NCBI RefSeq assembly: GCF_014651375.1
Contig: NZ_BMWT01000009.1
Span: forward strand, 1-64,000
Source: Tateyamaria omphalii
GTDB taxonomy: Bacteria > Pseudomonadota > Alphaproteobacteria > Rhodobacterales > Rhodobacteraceae
Direction: 5' to 3'
DNA: 64,000 nucleotides
Position numbers and translations under genes: made by a program. Shown piece by piece: positions 56,932-64,000 of this stretch; within the stretch, counting starts at the first letter, position 1; every line of letters begins with the position of its first letter. The notes below the pieces were generated by a model. It ran no database searches. It was given only the letters and a program-made list of their open reading frames with translations, and had not been told where the DNA came from.

Positions 56932-57687
56932 TCACAGCATACGCACGGAGATGCCACCATCTGCGATCAACGGCGCACCGGTGACAAAGGACGCCTCATC
57001 AGACAGCAGGAAAAGGGCGGCGCGCGCAATTTCCTCCGGGTCCGCCAGCCGTTTCATCGGGTGCAATCCCGCCACGAAGTCGATGGTGTTAGGGTCGTCA
57101 CCCGCCATCGCCGTGCGTGTGCCACCGGGCAAAACCGCATTCACCCTGATGCCCTGCCCGGCCCAGTCGATGGCCAGCGATTGGACAAGACCCATCAACC
57201 CGGCCTTGGACGCGGCATAGGCCGCCATGCCGGGCATACCACCGTTGCTGACCCCGACAAATGAGCCCGTGAACACCAAAGCGCCGCCACCCCGCTTGAC
57301 CAGCGCGGGGATTTGGGCGCGGGCCGACAGGAATGCGCTTGTCAGATTGGTCTGGATGACATCGGACCATGTCTGATCCGTCATGTCCGTGACCGGACCC
57401 ATGTCCCCCACCATGCCTGCATTGTTGAACGCACCATCCAGCCCGCCAAATTGCGCCATGGCCGTATCGACAAGTGCACTGGCAACAGATGGATCACCCA
57501 CATCTCCGGCAACATAGGCAGCGCGCCCGCCAGAGGCTTCGATTTCGCCTGCAATCTGCCGCAACGTATCGGCCCGTCGGGCACCCAGAACCACGTTTGC
57601 GCCTTCCTGCGCAAACAGCCGGGCTGCCGCCGCGCCGATCCCGCTGCTTGCACCGGTTACAATGAACGTCTTGTCCTTCAGTCGCAT
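56932..57687 (-). CDS. SDR-family oxidoreductase
   Basis: This classical 251-residue SDR has TGASSGIGAAAARLF near the N-terminus, NNAGMVGDMG, the active serine in FTGSFVG, YAASKAG (Tyr/Lys) and the C-terminal FVTGAPLIADGG. NAD(P)H-dependent. AAAGG precedes the ATG by 8 bases. It stands 78 bases upstream of panB in the same orientation. The substrate is not evident. Confidence 0.9.
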   Translation of the reverse strand: MRLKDKTFIVTGASSGIGAAAARLFAQEGANVVLGARRADTLRQIAGEIEASGGRAAYVAGDVGDPSVASALVDTAMAQFGGLDGAFNNAGMVGDMGPVTDMTDQTWSDVIQTNLTSAFLSARAQIPALVKRGGGALVFTGSFVGVSNGGMPGMAAYAASKAGLMGLVQSLAIDWAGQGIRVNAVLPGGTRTAMAGDDPNTIDFVAGLHPMKRLADPEEIARAALFLLSDEASFVTGAPLIADGGISVRML

Positions 57688-57749
57688 GTTTTTGCCTTTC
57701 GCAGATCTGTGTTCATGCGCCCGCTCTACGCACCTCGTGATGATGCGCC

Positions 57750-57804
57750 GACCCGTTTCCTGCGCAGGCGTCGGCGCGGCGGCACATCCCGCAAGAAACG
57801 GGTC
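57750..57804. repeat. Long inverted repeat between SDR and substrate-binding protein genes
   Basis: GACCCGTTTC-C-TGCG (57750-57764) pairs with CGCA-A-GAAACGGGTC (57790-57804): 14 of 15 positions are complementary. The GC-rich 25-base centre can fold further. It lies 75 bases before a peptide-type ABC transporter gene and 63 bases beyond a divergent SDR start. It could be an operator or a leader hairpin. There is no T run, so simple termination is unlikely. Confidence 0.5.
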
Positions 57805-57878
57805 AAAGGCACAGAAGGCTTGCACGGTGCCCGGTTTGCGGGAAAGCTGGGGGAAACCGCACCGATGGGGAGACCGCC

Positions 57879-59351
57879 ATGTTCAACCGACTGATGATGA
57901 CCACTGCTGCCATCGCCTTTGCCGCGACGGGGGCCTGGGCAAAAACAGACATCACCGTGGCCATGCAATTGGAACCCCCGCACCTTGACCCCACCTCGGC
58001 CGCAGCGGGTGCGATTGATCAAGTGTTGTATTCCAACGTGTTCGAGGGTCTGACGCGCTTTATGGGCGATGGGTCGGTTGTGCCGGGCCTGGCGGCAAGC
58101 TGGGAAATCTCGGATGACGGGCTGACCTATACGTTTACCCTGCGCGACGACGTTACCTTCCATGACGGCACCGCTATGGACGCCGAAGATGTGAAATTCA
58201 CCTTCGACCGCATCCTTGCAGAAGACAGCGCCAATGCACAAAAGGCGCTTTATGCGGCCATTGCCTCGGTCGAGGTGGTCGACCCACAAACCGTGCGCAT
58301 GACGCTGAGCGAGCCCAATGGCAACCTGCTTTTCAACCTTGCGTGGGGCGATGCGGTGATCGTGGCCCCGGAAAGCATCGAGAATATCAAGCAGCAACCC
58401 GTGGGCACTGGCCCGTTCAAGTTCGAAAGCTGGACGCAAGGCGACAGCATCCGCATCAGCCAATATGACGGGTATTGGGGTGATGCGCCCGCGCTGACCG
58501 AAGCCACGTTCAAATTCATCTCGGACCCAACGGCCGCCTTTGCTGCCGTGATGGCAGAGGATGTGGACGTATTCACCGGCTTCCCCGCGCCCGAGAACCT
58601 GCCGCAATTCGAAGCCGATCCACGCTTTCAGGTGCTGGTCGGGTCAACCGAAGGCGAGACGATCCTTTCGACCAACAACGCGCAGCCCCCCTTTGACGAT
58701 CTGCGTGTGCGGCAGGCCTTAGCCCACGCCATCGACCGTCAAGCCATCATCGACGGGGCCATGTTCGGCTATGGCACCCCGATCGGGACGCACTTTGCGC
58801 CGCACAACCCCGCTTACGTCGATCTGACAGGTGGGTCTGCCTTTGATCCTGAAAAGGCCCGCGCCCTTCTGGCCGAGGCCGGGATGGAAGGCGGGTTTGA
58901 AACCACGTTGCACCTGCCGCCCCCATCTTACGCCCGTCGTGGGGGCGAGATCATCGCCGCGCAACTGGCCGATGTTGGCATCAAGGCCGAGATCATCAAT
59001 GTTGAATGGGCGCAATGGCTGGAAACCGTGTTTCGGGGCAAGAATTTCGGCCTGACCATCGTCAGCCATACCGAGCCGATGGACATCGGGATTTACGCCA
59101 ATCCCGACTACTACTTCCAATACGACAACCCGGCATTCCAGGAACTGATTGGCACGCTGAACAGCACCACGGACCCAGACAAGCGCACGAACCTGATGGC
59201 CAAGGCGCAAGAGATGATCGCGAATGATGCGGTCAATGGCTACCTGTTCCAGCTGGCACAGCTGTCGGTTGCCAAGGCCGAGGTGCGGGGTCTTTGGGCA
59301 AACCTGCCCACGCAGGCCACAGACCTCACGGGCGTGAGTTGGGCGGAATGA
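57879..59351 (+). CDS. Peptide/opine-type ABC transporter substrate-binding protein
   Basis: This family-5 extracellular solute-binding protein (DppA/OppA type) of 490 residues starts with a signal peptide (residues 1-21, ending GAWAK) and has ITVAMQLEPPHLDPTS, GLAASWEISDDGLTYTFTLRDDVTFHDGTAMDAEDVKFTFDRI and QALAHAIDRQAI. It is periplasmic and delivers a peptide-like ligand to the permeases encoded at 62230-63989, which are split from it by other genes. The stop overlaps the cupin gene. Confidence 0.92.
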   Translation: MFNRLMMTTAAIAFAATGAWAKTDITVAMQLEPPHLDPTSAAAGAIDQVLYSNVFEGLTRFMGDGSVVPGLAASWEISDDGLTYTFTLRDDVTFHDGTAMDAEDVKFTFDRILAEDSANAQKALYAAIASVEVVDPQTVRMTLSEPNGNLLFNLAWGDAVIVAPESIENIKQQPVGTGPFKFESWTQGDSIRISQYDGYWGDAPALTEATFKFISDPTAAFAAVMAEDVDVFTGFPAPENLPQFEADPRFQVLVGSTEGETILSTNNAQPPFDDLRVRQALAHAIDRQAIIDGAMFGYGTPIGTHFAPHNPAYVDLTGGSAFDPEKARALLAEAGMEGGFETTLHLPPPSYARRGGEIIAAQLADVGIKAEIINVEWAQWLETVFRGKNFGLTIVSHTEPMDIGIYANPDYYFQYDNPAFQELIGTLNSTTDPDKRTNLMAKAQEMIANDAVNGYLFQLAQLSVAKAEVRGLWANLPTQATDLTGVSWAE

Positions 59352-59749
59352 TCCTGCACAGGGCGGGCAGCCGCCCAAGCCAGCGCGCGAACCCGAACTA
59401 TTTCACCGGCGACGTGTGGCAGGATCCGATCATCTCGGCCGAAGCGCCGGCACGGTTGCACGCTTTGTCCGTACACTTCGCGCCCGGTGCCCGAACTGCA
59501 TGGCACACGCATCCGCTGGGCCAGACGCTTCACGTGACCCAAGGGGCCGGGTTGATCTGTATGCGGGGCGCAGCGCCGCAACCGATCCGCGCCGGTGACA
59601 CCGTCTGGATTCCGGCAGATGCCGAGCATTGGCATGGTGCCGCGCCGGATACTGCCATGACCCACATCGCCATGCAGGAGATGCAGGACGGATCAGCAGC
59701 CACATGGCTGGAGCAGGTCAGCGACGCGGATTACGACGGAGAGGGCTGA
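59348..59749 (+). CDS. Cupin-domain protein
   Basis: The small 133-residue protein has the cupin metal motif HFAPGARTAWHTHPLGQTLHVTQGAG and the second motif IPADAEHWHGAAPDTAMTHIAM. This group is found as carboxymuconolactone-type or redox-sensing cupins fused or next to other metabolic genes. ATGA coupling to the substrate-binding protein gene suggests a shared function, perhaps on the imported compound. Confidence 0.9.
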   Translation: MILHRAGSRPSQRANPNYFTGDVWQDPIISAEAPARLHALSVHFAPGARTAWHTHPLGQTLHVTQGAGLICMRGAAPQPIRAGDTVWIPADAEHWHGAAPDTAMTHIAMQEMQDGSAATWLEQVSDADYDGEG

Positions 59750-59814
59750 TGGGGGCCAGCCCCCCGGCCTGCGGCCTCCCCCGCGGTTTGTCTGGCGAAA
59801 TGAAGGATGGATCA
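59750..59814 (+). repeat. Dispersed repeat copy, cupin-HDAC gap
   Basis: GGGGGCCAGCCCCC, GGCCTGCGGCCTCCCCCGCG, GTTTGTCTGGCGAAATGAAG and GGATGGATCA fill the whole intergenic space between two convergent genes. In reverse it matches the copy inside bchB. The GGGGGCC/GGCCCCC part can form a hairpin and may serve as terminator for both genes. Confidence 0.7.
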
Positions 59815-60906
59815 GAGCACAGTGAGGCGCGAGCGTATCTCGTCACGGATGGGTCCATGTCGTGGAGCATCTTGCAGCGACATAAACCAATGCTCTGGCG
59901 GGTTCTTGCCGCGCCGGTTTCCGTCAAAGCGCAATGCGCGCAGCACGTCTTCCGCATCGGATGTGACGCGGTCGGGTATGTCATATCCGTTCAACGTGGC
60001 CCAAACGCCGGTCCACAGACGCCCGACGGACCATGGGTTGTAACCACCGCCGCCTAGCACCAGCAGGCGCGGGGCCAGGCCCATAAGGCTGCGTACAATT
60101 GCCCAATGCGCGTTGTTGGACAACGACAGATGCGCTTGCGGGTCTTCCTCAACCCCATCGGCACCGCATTGAATGACGATTGCATCTGGTCGGAAGGCCT
60201 GCACACGCGGCAGGATGATCTGATCCCGGATCAGTGCCATTTCGTCATCGTTGAGATTGCGCGGCACGGGCAGGTTCACCACGGTATCGGTTGCCCCCAG
60301 TGTTCCGGTGCGCGGCCATAGCCCATCTTCGTGGACCGATATCATCAACACGTCAGGGTTGTCGCCGAAGGCCACCTCGACCCCGTCGGGGTGATGCGCA
60401 TCGATATCGACATACGCAATGCGTTGCGCACCATTGCGGCGCAGGGACAGGATCGCCAGCACCGGGTCGTTAAGGTAGCAGAATCCGCCCGCCCGATCCG
60501 GCATTGCGTGATGTGTTCCGCCCGCCGGGTGATAGACAACGCCGCCGCCTGCAAGCAACTCTCCGGCCAATAAGGACCCACCCGCGGCCGTAGCTGGACG
60601 GCGGTACATCTCGGGAAAAACCGGATTGTTTGAGGTGCCAAGCTGATGGCGCAATCGCACATCCGGGGTGACGGCCTGTGCCCTCTCTGCCGCATGAAGT
60701 GCTGCAATGTAGTCGGGCGTGTGCCAGATTTTCAGAGTGTCCGGCTTGGCGCGCGGGCTTGGAACATAGGCATCTCTTGGCAGCCAGCCCATGGCCCGGC
60801 TCAGGTCGATCACGGTCGAGACCCGCGGCACCCTCAGCGGGTGCCACGGACCATAGGATGATCCGCGATAAATTTCTGATCCGATAAAGACCGGGCGAGG
60901 TAACAT
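59812..60906 (-). CDS. Histone deacetylase-family amidohydrolase
   Basis: This is an arginase/deacetylase-fold zinc enzyme of 364 residues. It has YHPAGGTHHAMPDRAGGFCYLND (catalytic His pair), VDIDAHHPDGVEVAF (zinc ligands Asp and His), ISVHEDGLWPRTG, IVIQCGADGVEEDP and LLVLGGGGYN. Bacterial members include AcuC and acetylpolyamine amidohydrolases. The start MLPRPVFIGSEIYRG agrees with the family. Convergent with the cupin gene. Confidence 0.92.
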   Translation of the reverse strand: MLPRPVFIGSEIYRGSSYGPWHPLRVPRVSTVIDLSRAMGWLPRDAYVPSPRAKPDTLKIWHTPDYIAALHAAERAQAVTPDVRLRHQLGTSNNPVFPEMYRRPATAAGGSLLAGELLAGGGVVYHPAGGTHHAMPDRAGGFCYLNDPVLAILSLRRNGAQRIAYVDIDAHHPDGVEVAFGDNPDVLMISVHEDGLWPRTGTLGATDTVVNLPVPRNLNDDEMALIRDQIILPRVQAFRPDAIVIQCGADGVEEDPQAHLSLSNNAHWAIVRSLMGLAPRLLVLGGGGYNPWSVGRLWTGVWATLNGYDIPDRVTSDAEDVLRALRFDGNRRGKNPPEHWFMSLQDAPRHGPIRDEIRSRLTVL

Positions 60907-60945
60907 CGCTCTTACATAGGCGCCGCGCCATTCAATACGAGGGGG

Positions 60946-61515
60946 TCAGGCCGCCGCTGCGCCCATTGCTTCTGCCCGATTCAGCCAGTTTGCGATCTTT
61001 TCAGGTTTGGCCAGCTTCACTGACCCCAACAATACAACGTTGCGGGGCTTCACACCGACGAACTTCATGACTTGATTGCGCATCACGCGGCGGCCCGGAC
61101 TGCGGTAAAGCAATGTGTCGACCCATGGTGGGGTGTCGGCGGTGATGATCGCATCACCCGTCCGCCCCTCAAGCAGCTTGTCCCAGCCCAGACCGCGCCC
61201 GTGATATTTGTAGGCAAATCCTGATTGCAGCCCCGCATCCATCACCGCCTTGGCCTGTGCAGGCATCGCGCCCCACCAATAAGGGTGCACGATCATCACA
61301 TGATCTGCCCAGCGGATATTGTCCTGCCATGCCTGTACGTCAGGCGACAGCGGCGCATCTGCGTCATAGCCGGCTTCGATCGACATATCCGACAGATGCA
61401 TGATCCGAACCTCCGCACCGTTGGCCCGCGCGCCTGTTGCATAGCGTTCCGCCAGAGCGGCGTTCAGCGATCCGGGTTTGGGATGCGCCACCCAGATGAA
61501 AATCTTTTTGGTCAT
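60946..61515 (-). CDS. NAD(P)H quinone oxidoreductase, flavodoxin-like fold
   Basis: The 189-residue protein begins KKIFIWVAHPKPGSLNAALAERYATGARANGAEV and has VMIVHPYWWGAMPAQAKAVMD, KYHGRGLGWDKLLEGRTGDAI, which match the NQO1/KefF/MdaB family of FMN or FAD quinone reductases. GGAGAG precedes the ATG by 6 bases. It is divergent from a TetR gene, and three operator-like palindromes occupy the 69-base gap, so it is a likely target of that repressor. Confidence 0.92.
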   Translation of the reverse strand: MTKKIFIWVAHPKPGSLNAALAERYATGARANGAEVRIMHLSDMSIEAGYDADAPLSPDVQAWQDNIRWADHVMIVHPYWWGAMPAQAKAVMDAGLQSGFAYKYHGRGLGWDKLLEGRTGDAIITADTPPWVDTLLYRSPGRRVMRNQVMKFVGVKPRNVVLLGSVKLAKPEKIANWLNRAEAMGAAAA

Positions 61516-61535
61516 GTGAACTCTCCATAGTTTGC

Positions 61536-61591
61536 TTGACACTGTGTAAATTGACATCGTGTCAACTATGTGCTTCTTGACAGCATGTCAA
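61536..61591. promoter_or_regulatory. Three TetR operator palindromes
   Basis: TTGACA-N3-TGTCAA occurs perfectly at 61551-61565 and 61577-61591 and with one change (TGTAAA) at 61536-61550. The last covers the tetR start codon. The first two are directly adjacent. The array lies between the quinone reductase and tetR genes and should mediate their joint repression. Confidence 0.8.
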
Positions 61592-62217
61592 GTGACCCGA
61601 TCGATACCCCGACAAAAATCCTGCAGGCCACTCTCAAGCTGCTGGAAGCGCCCGATGCAAAACTGCCAACGATGTCCGACATTGCACGGGCAACGGGGAT
61701 CAGCCGACAGGCGGTCTATCTGCACTTTCCCAGCCGGACTGACCTGCTGGTGGCCGCAACGCGTTATCAGGACCGGCTGAACAACATCGACACCGGCCTT
61801 GCCCCCAGCCGGGGCGCACGGTCTGGCGCTGAACGGCTGGATGCCTTTGTCACCGCGTGGGGCAACTACATCCCCAAGATCTATGGCGTGGCCCGTGCCA
61901 TCATGGCCGTCACAGACACGGATGCCGAAGCGGCCGCGGCCTGGAACACCCGTATGCAGGACATGCGTGAAGGGTGCTCCGCCGCCATCAAGGCGCTGGC
62001 CGAAGATGGCACCCTGCCTCCGGGCACGGATATGGAGCAGGCCACCGACCTGCTATGGACGCTCTTGTCCGTCCGGAATTGGGAGAACCTAACCCAAACA
62101 TGTGGCTGGTCACAGGACTGCTACGTTGCCACGATCCGGGGGATGGCCATGGCCACGCTTGCCCGCGATCTCGGTGCGCTCACCGACGTGCTTGCCTGCA
62201 CTGATCCGCCCGCCTAA
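61585..62217 (+). CDS. TetR-family transcriptional regulator
   Basis: The 210-residue protein has an N-terminal helix-turn-helix (about 12-58, ILQATLKLLEAPDAKLPTMSDIARATGISRQAVYLHFPSRTDLL) and a helical ligand-binding domain. The ATG at 61585 is chosen; no clear Shine-Dalgarno is seen, and an operator palindrome overlaps the start. It probably represses itself and the divergent quinone reductase, with an inducer such as a quinone. The permease genes follow after 12 bases, so they may be in the same transcript. Confidence 0.92.
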   Translation: MSSDPIDTPTKILQATLKLLEAPDAKLPTMSDIARATGISRQAVYLHFPSRTDLLVAATRYQDRLNNIDTGLAPSRGARSGAERLDAFVTAWGNYIPKIYGVARAIMAVTDTDAEAAAAWNTRMQDMREGCSAAIKALAEDGTLPPGTDMEQATDLLWTLLSVRNWENLTQTCGWSQDCYVATIRGMAMATLARDLGALTDVLACTDPPA

Positions 62218-62229
62218 CGTCGCAGCCAT

Positions 62230-63177
62230 ATGCTGCGCTACACTCTCAAACGGCTTCTATCCCTATTCATCAGCCTCGCCATTGCGTCGCTGCTGATCTT
62301 TGCAGTGATCGAAGTGGCGCCCGGCGATCCGGCATCCTTCATGCTGGGCATCAATGCACAGGAGGACACGCTCGCCGCCCTGCGGGCCGAGCTGGGCCTC
62401 GATCAACCGAAATGGCAGCGATACCTGTCCTGGGTCGGGGGCATGGTGCAGGGCGATTTCGGGACGTCCTACCAGTACCGCACGCCAGTGTCCGAGATGA
62501 TTGCTGACCGGCTTTGGGTATCCTTGCCGCTTGCGCTCTATGCCCTGACCTTGTCCACGATCATCGCCTTCCCGGCAGGCATCTACGCCGCGTCCCGCCG
62601 GGGCAAAGCGGGTGATGTGGGTGTCATGGGCGCAACCCAGGTGGGCATCGCCATCCCGAATTTCTGGTTTGCGATGATGCTGGTCCTGATCTTTGCCATC
62701 AACCTGCGCTGGTTCAGCGCCGGCGGGTTTGCAGGTTGGGACAAGGGCGTATTCGCAGCCATGAAATCCCTGACCTTGCCCGCCATCGCCCTTGCTTTGC
62801 CGCAGGCCGCCATCCTCGCCCGCGTCATGCGCTCATCCCTGCTGGATGTGCTGGACGAAGACTTCATGCGCACGGCCCGCGCCAAGGGGCTGAGCCGTGG
62901 GGCCGCCCTGCGCCGCCACGGCTTGCGCAACGCAATGATCCCGGTGCTGACGATCCTCGGCCTGCAATTCTCGTTCCTGCTTGCGGGCGGGATCATTATC
63001 GAACAAGTGTTTTACTTGCCGGGCCTCGGGCGGCTTATCTTCCAAAGCATCTCGGCCCGCGACCTGATCGTGGTGGAGAGCGTGACAATGCTGCTTGTCT
63101 TTGCGGTGATTGTTGTGAACTTCGTCGTCGATCTGGCCTACGCCGCTGTCGATCCACGGCTGAGGGCCCGCACATGA
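62230..63177 (+). CDS. ABC transporter permease, DppB type
   Basis: This 315-residue inner-membrane permease begins MLRYTLKRLLSLFISLAIASLLIFAVIEVAPGDPASFMLG and has the binding-protein-dependent EAA-type loop MRTARAKGLSRGAALRRHGLRNAMIPVLTI and VFYLPGLGRLIFQSISARD, as in dipeptide/oligopeptide importers. It is coupled to the next permease by ATGA. It would work with the binding protein encoded at 57879. Confidence 0.93.
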   Translation: MLRYTLKRLLSLFISLAIASLLIFAVIEVAPGDPASFMLGINAQEDTLAALRAELGLDQPKWQRYLSWVGGMVQGDFGTSYQYRTPVSEMIADRLWVSLPLALYALTLSTIIAFPAGIYAASRRGKAGDVGVMGATQVGIAIPNFWFAMMLVLIFAINLRWFSAGGFAGWDKGVFAAMKSLTLPAIALALPQAAILARVMRSSLLDVLDEDFMRTARAKGLSRGAALRRHGLRNAMIPVLTILGLQFSFLLAGGIIIEQVFYLPGLGRLIFQSISARDLIVVESVTMLLVFAVIVVNFVVDLAYAAVDPRLRART

Positions 63178-63989
63178 ACCGGTCATTGATCCTTGGCGGG
63201 GTACTGTCGGCGCTCATGGTGATCGCGGCCCTGCTGTCCTTTGTCTGGACGCCCTTCGATCATGGCGCGATGAACATTCCCGAAAAACTGCAGACGCCAA
63301 ACGGGATCCACTGGTTTGGCACCGATCATTTCGGGCGCGATTTGTTTTCGATGATCATGGTGGGCGCCCGCACGTCCATTGCCGTGGCCTGCGTCGCAGT
63401 GGGCATCGGCATCGGGCTGGGCGTGCCGCTGGGCCTGTGGGCTGCGGCGCGGCAAGGCGGTTGGGTGGACGAGGTGATCATGCGTGGCAACGACCTGATC
63501 TTTGCCTTTCCGTCGCTGGTCATCGCCATTCTGATCACGGCCGTCTTCGGGGCAGGTGCCATTAACGCCATCATCGCCATCGGTATCTTCAATATCCCCG
63601 TCTTCGCCCGTGTCACGCGTGGCGGCGCCTTGCCCCTATGGGCGCGCGAATTCATTCTCGCGGCCCGCGTCGCGGGCAAAGGCGCGGCGCGGATCAGCGT
63701 CGAACACATCCTGCCCAACATCGCGAACCTGCTTATCGTGCAGGCCACGATCCAGTTCAGCCTTGGTATATTGGCCGAGGCCGCACTGTCCTATGTCGGT
63801 CTGGGCGCGCAACCCCCAACCCCCAGCTGGGGCCGGATGCTCGCGGATGCGCAAACGCTGGTCAGTATCGCGCCCCATATGGCACTGGTGCCGGGTATGG
63901 CGATCATCCTGACTGTGCTTGGCCTGAACCTTTTGGGGGACGGATTGCGAGATGCGCTTGATCCGAAACTGCGGGTGGCACGGGTATGA
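63174..63989 (+). CDS. ABC transporter permease, DppC type
   Basis: The second permease (271 residues) has PNGIHWFGTDHFGRDLFSMIMVGARTSI, a typical N-terminal part of DppC/OppC, and the EAA loop REFILAARVAGKGAARISVEHILPNIANLLIVQ, then SYVGLGAQPPTPSWGRML. Both ends overlap neighbours by 4 bases. Forms the membrane pore with the DppB-type subunit. Confidence 0.94.
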   Translation: MNRSLILGGVLSALMVIAALLSFVWTPFDHGAMNIPEKLQTPNGIHWFGTDHFGRDLFSMIMVGARTSIAVACVAVGIGIGLGVPLGLWAAARQGGWVDEVIMRGNDLIFAFPSLVIAILITAVFGAGAINAIIAIGIFNIPVFARVTRGGALPLWAREFILAARVAGKGAARISVEHILPNIANLLIVQATIQFSLGILAEAALSYVGLGAQPPTPSWGRMLADAQTLVSIAPHMALVPGMAIILTVLGLNLLGDGLRDALDPKLRVARV

Positions 63990-64000
63990 GCCTTCTGTCC
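63986..64000 (+). CDS. Start of next gene, probably ABC ATPase (cut by window edge)
   Basis: ATGA overlap with the DppC-type gene opens a new frame, MSLLS, which runs off the window. In such operons the DppD-type ATPase follows here. Only five codons are visible, so the identity is inferred from position. Confidence 0.4.

Noticed and set aside
55948-57264. 438-codon open frame on the plus strand
   Set aside because: Antisense to panC, panB and the SDR gene, all of which have clear family motifs.

Overview
The window looks like a chromosome segment of an aerobic anoxygenic phototroph of the Roseobacter group (Rhodobacteraceae, Alphaproteobacteria). The main evidence is a purple-bacterial photosynthesis gene cluster in the gene order familiar from Rhodobacter and Roseobacter (bchFNBHLM-lhaA-puhABC-orf-acsF-puhE-hemA-cycA, divergent from ppaA-ppsR-bchG-pucC-like-bchP-idi). 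It carries the O2-dependent cyclase AcsF and has PpsR/CrtJ boxes at the expected promoters. No rRNA, tRNA, CRISPR array, insertion sequence or integrase was recognised.

Region 1 (1 to about 23250) is a nonribosomal-peptide-type biosynthetic cluster, cut at the left edge. It is visibly more AT-rich than the rest, which suggests separate ancestry. It encodes three NRPS proteins (a partial A-PCP, a free-standing A-PCP, and an A-PCP-C protein whose adenylation pocket reads almost exactly as cysteine). Tailoring genes include a double-domain SagB-type oxidoreductase, an SDR, an Orn/Lys/Arg-decarboxylase-fold PLP enzyme, two methyltransferases, a Baeyer-Villiger-like flavin monooxygenase, an FMN split-barrel protein, an AsnB amidotransferase and an acetamidase/formamidase. 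There is also an ABC exporter. Unusually for an NRPS locus it has two unrelated nucleotidyltransferase-fold proteins, a Tyr-phosphatase-like enzyme and a 2H (LigT/ThpR) phosphoesterase. No thioesterase is visible. I do not recognise this gene set as a known pathway; it is the best candidate here for something undescribed. A 33-codon ORF is coupled by ATGA overlaps at both ends between the exporter and the monooxygenase.

Region 2 (23388 to 24956) is a periplasmic glucan biosynthesis gene. Region 3 (25151 to 48050) is the photosynthesis cluster: cytochrome c2, ALA synthase, assembly factors, reaction-centre H subunit, bacteriochlorophyll synthesis from Mg-protoporphyrin to phytylated pigment, and the AerR/PpaA-PpsR regulator pair. 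The leftward and rightward arms diverge at 41620-41926, where PpsR boxes overlap both promoters. Most genes are coupled by 4-bp stop/start overlaps.

Region 4 (48047 to 64000) is housekeeping and accessory: a LysE exporter, glpD-glpK with an isochorismatase-like hydrolase, a FAH-family hydrolase, a rhodanese/metallo-beta-lactamase sulfur pair, a Doc-type toxin-antitoxin locus with an odd toxin start, panC-panB, an SDR, and a dipeptide-type ABC importer interrupted by a cupin, a histone-deacetylase-family gene and a divergent quinone-reductase/TetR pair with three operator palindromes. A family of roughly 50-65-bp repeats is scattered between genes; one copy lies in frame inside bchB.
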